Positions 6,072 through 6,543 of a DNA stretch of 6,543 nt are shown in pieces. The translations under genes were made by a program, and so were the position numbers. The DNA lies in contig JBFWSL010000209.1 in NCBI GenBank assembly GCA_050248375.1, positions 1 through 6,543 of the forward strand, given 5' to 3'. Numbering within the stretch: position 1 is the first letter of the stretch; each line of letters opens with the position of its first letter. This DNA comes from JAYZVT01 sp050248375. GTDB taxonomy: Bacteria; Pseudomonadota; Alphaproteobacteria; Rhizobiales; Methyloligellaceae. The notes under the pieces are model-generated. The model saw only the letters and a list, made by a program, of their open reading frames with translations. It was not told the origin of the DNA and did no database searches.

Positions 6072-6365
6072 CTAACGGAACAGGTCCTCGAACAGGTCGC
6101 GCCAGTCAGGATTGTGATCCTCGATAAGGCGGATTTTCCATGCGCGCCTCCACTTCTTGACCAGACGCTCGCGTGCGACCGCATCCTGAATGGTCGAATG
6201 CGGTTCGACATACACCAGATGCTTCAAGCCATAGGTGCTGGTGAACCTGCTGCCAATCCCCTGCCGGTGTTCCCATATGCGCTTTGCCAAGTTGGTGGCG
6301 GCGCCTACATAAAGAGTACCGTTGCGCCGGTTGGTCATGATGTAGAGGAATGCGCCACGCTCCAT
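6072..6365 (-). CDS. GIY-YIG nuclease family protein (small, single-domain)
   Basis: GIY-YIG domains cut one DNA strand using a Tyr pair, an Arg and a metal-binding Glu. This 97-residue protein is a bare domain of the YhbQ/UPF0213-like kind: FLYIMTNRRNGTLYVGAATNLAKRIWEHR carries the first motif at Y8-I9-M10 (GIY position), the second at Y19-V20-G21 (YIG position) and R29 with the following EH; ARERLVKKWRRAWK (65-78) carries the likely catalytic Glu67; the family ending HNPDWRDLFEDL follows. Y19 to R29 and R29 to E67 are spaced nearly as in UvrC. The start at 6365 is chosen because GGAGA (6371-6375) lies 5 nt upstream and the protein then has the usual length; an in-frame ATG at 6449 would add 28 unrelated residues. 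The stop is 9 nt from a palindromic repeat, and another copy lies upstream. GC is about 57% over 6121-6360, below that of bioA, suggesting separate origin. The cellular role is not known for this subgroup. Confidence 0.9.
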   Translation of the reverse strand: MERGAFLYIMTNRRNGTLYVGAATNLAKRIWEHRQGIGSRFTSTYGLKHLVYVEPHSTIQDAVARERLVKKWRRAWKIRLIEDHNPDWRDLFEDLFR

Positions 6366-6370
6366 CAGTC

Positions 6371-6375
6371 TCTCC
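6371..6375 (-). promoter_or_regulatory. Ribosome binding site (GGAGA) deciding the GIY-YIG start
   Basis: On the minus strand GGAGA is followed by the 5-nt spacer GACTG and ATG at 6365. No similar site stands before the upstream ATG at 6449, so the shorter protein is favoured. Confidence 0.65.
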
Positions 6376-6451
6376 ACGGCCAGCCCCTGGGCGACGGCGA
6401 GGGATCGCAAATTCCGATGATCATGACGGTAGGACAATTTCCGAGCCAAGA

Positions 6452-6464
6452 GAAACCCGGGGAC
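6452..6464 (-). repeat. Half copy of the palindromic element upstream of the GIY-YIG gene
   Basis: GAAACCCGGGGAC reproduces the beginning of a minus-oriented copy (CGAAACCCCGGG) but the second arm is absent; the following sequence to about 6490 (CCTCCGGCTCCGGCTTTCG) has only scraps of the pattern. It is best read as a decayed or truncated unit. Confidence 0.5.
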
Positions 6465-6493
6465 GCCCTATGGCCTCCGGCTCCGGCTTTCGC

Positions 6494-6529
6494 TGGACCC
6501 CAGCCTGCGCTGCGGGTTTCGCTTTTTTT
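6494..6529 (+). repeat. Sixth palindromic element followed by a T-tract
   Basis: A 28-nt copy in plus orientation (6494-6521) begins TGGACCCC and ends GGGTTTCG like those at 5821-6062, but the stem is imperfect (CCCCAGC against GCTGCGGG around CTGC). It is followed by seven T residues at 6523-6529. Together with the array on the other side it brackets the GIY-YIG gene. The hairpin plus T-tract could end plus-strand transcription, though no plus-strand gene runs into it within the window. Confidence 0.75.
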
Positions 6530-6543
6530 GTGCGGGCTACTGG

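Noticed and set aside
5752..6211. Several open frames across the repeat array with PGxxPG-like peptides.
   Set aside because: They are translations of the palindromic elements and vary with repeat phase; no ribosome sites or conserved pattern.
6072..6365. Homing endonuclease in an intron or intein.
   Set aside because: The protein is a bare 97-residue domain with no DNA-binding extension, and no interrupted host gene is visible on either side.

Overview
The window is a compact, GC-rich (roughly 65-70%) bacterial chromosomal segment. Flagellar type III export genes, proteobacterial-style biotin genes, and orientation-alternating GC-rich palindromic repeats point to a motile member of the Pseudomonadota. 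The repeats and the FliK/FlhB-like pair would fit an alphaproteobacterium, but no marker gene here settles the class.

Layout from left to right. (1) Plus strand, 12-1591: a FliK-type hook-length control protein is joined by a 4-nt ATGA overlap to an 89-residue protein that is only the C-terminal domain of FlhB. Together they look like a hook-length/export-switch module. (2) Minus strand, 4044 down to 1598: bioD, then bioA, then a small exported protein of unknown function, all tightly spaced and probably one operon. BioA makes 7,8-diaminopelargonate and BioD closes it to dethiobiotin, so two consecutive steps of biotin synthesis are encoded here; bioF and bioB are not in the window. The operon ends face to face with the flagellar pair, with 6 nt between the stop codons. 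(3) 4045-4253: a divergent intergenic region with an AT-rich island and a 10-nt direct repeat at 19-nt spacing, the likely control region for both sides. (4) Plus strand, 4254-5798: a secreted family-5 (Dpp/Opp-type) ABC transporter solute-binding protein with no permease or ATPase genes beside it. (5) 5799-6543: five copies of a ~28-nt palindromic element in mixed orientation, then a GIY-YIG endonuclease-like gene on the minus strand, then a sixth copy and a half copy. The GIY-YIG gene is therefore bracketed by the repeat family and is visibly lower in GC (about 57% in a hand-counted 240 nt) than the genes to its left.

Most of the window is ordinary housekeeping and motility content. The parts most worth following up are the palindrome/GIY-YIG association, the cleavage-motif-less FlhB-like partner of FliK, and the unrecognised exported protein in the biotin operon. 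I found no CRISPR array, tRNA, rRNA, insertion sequence or phage gene.
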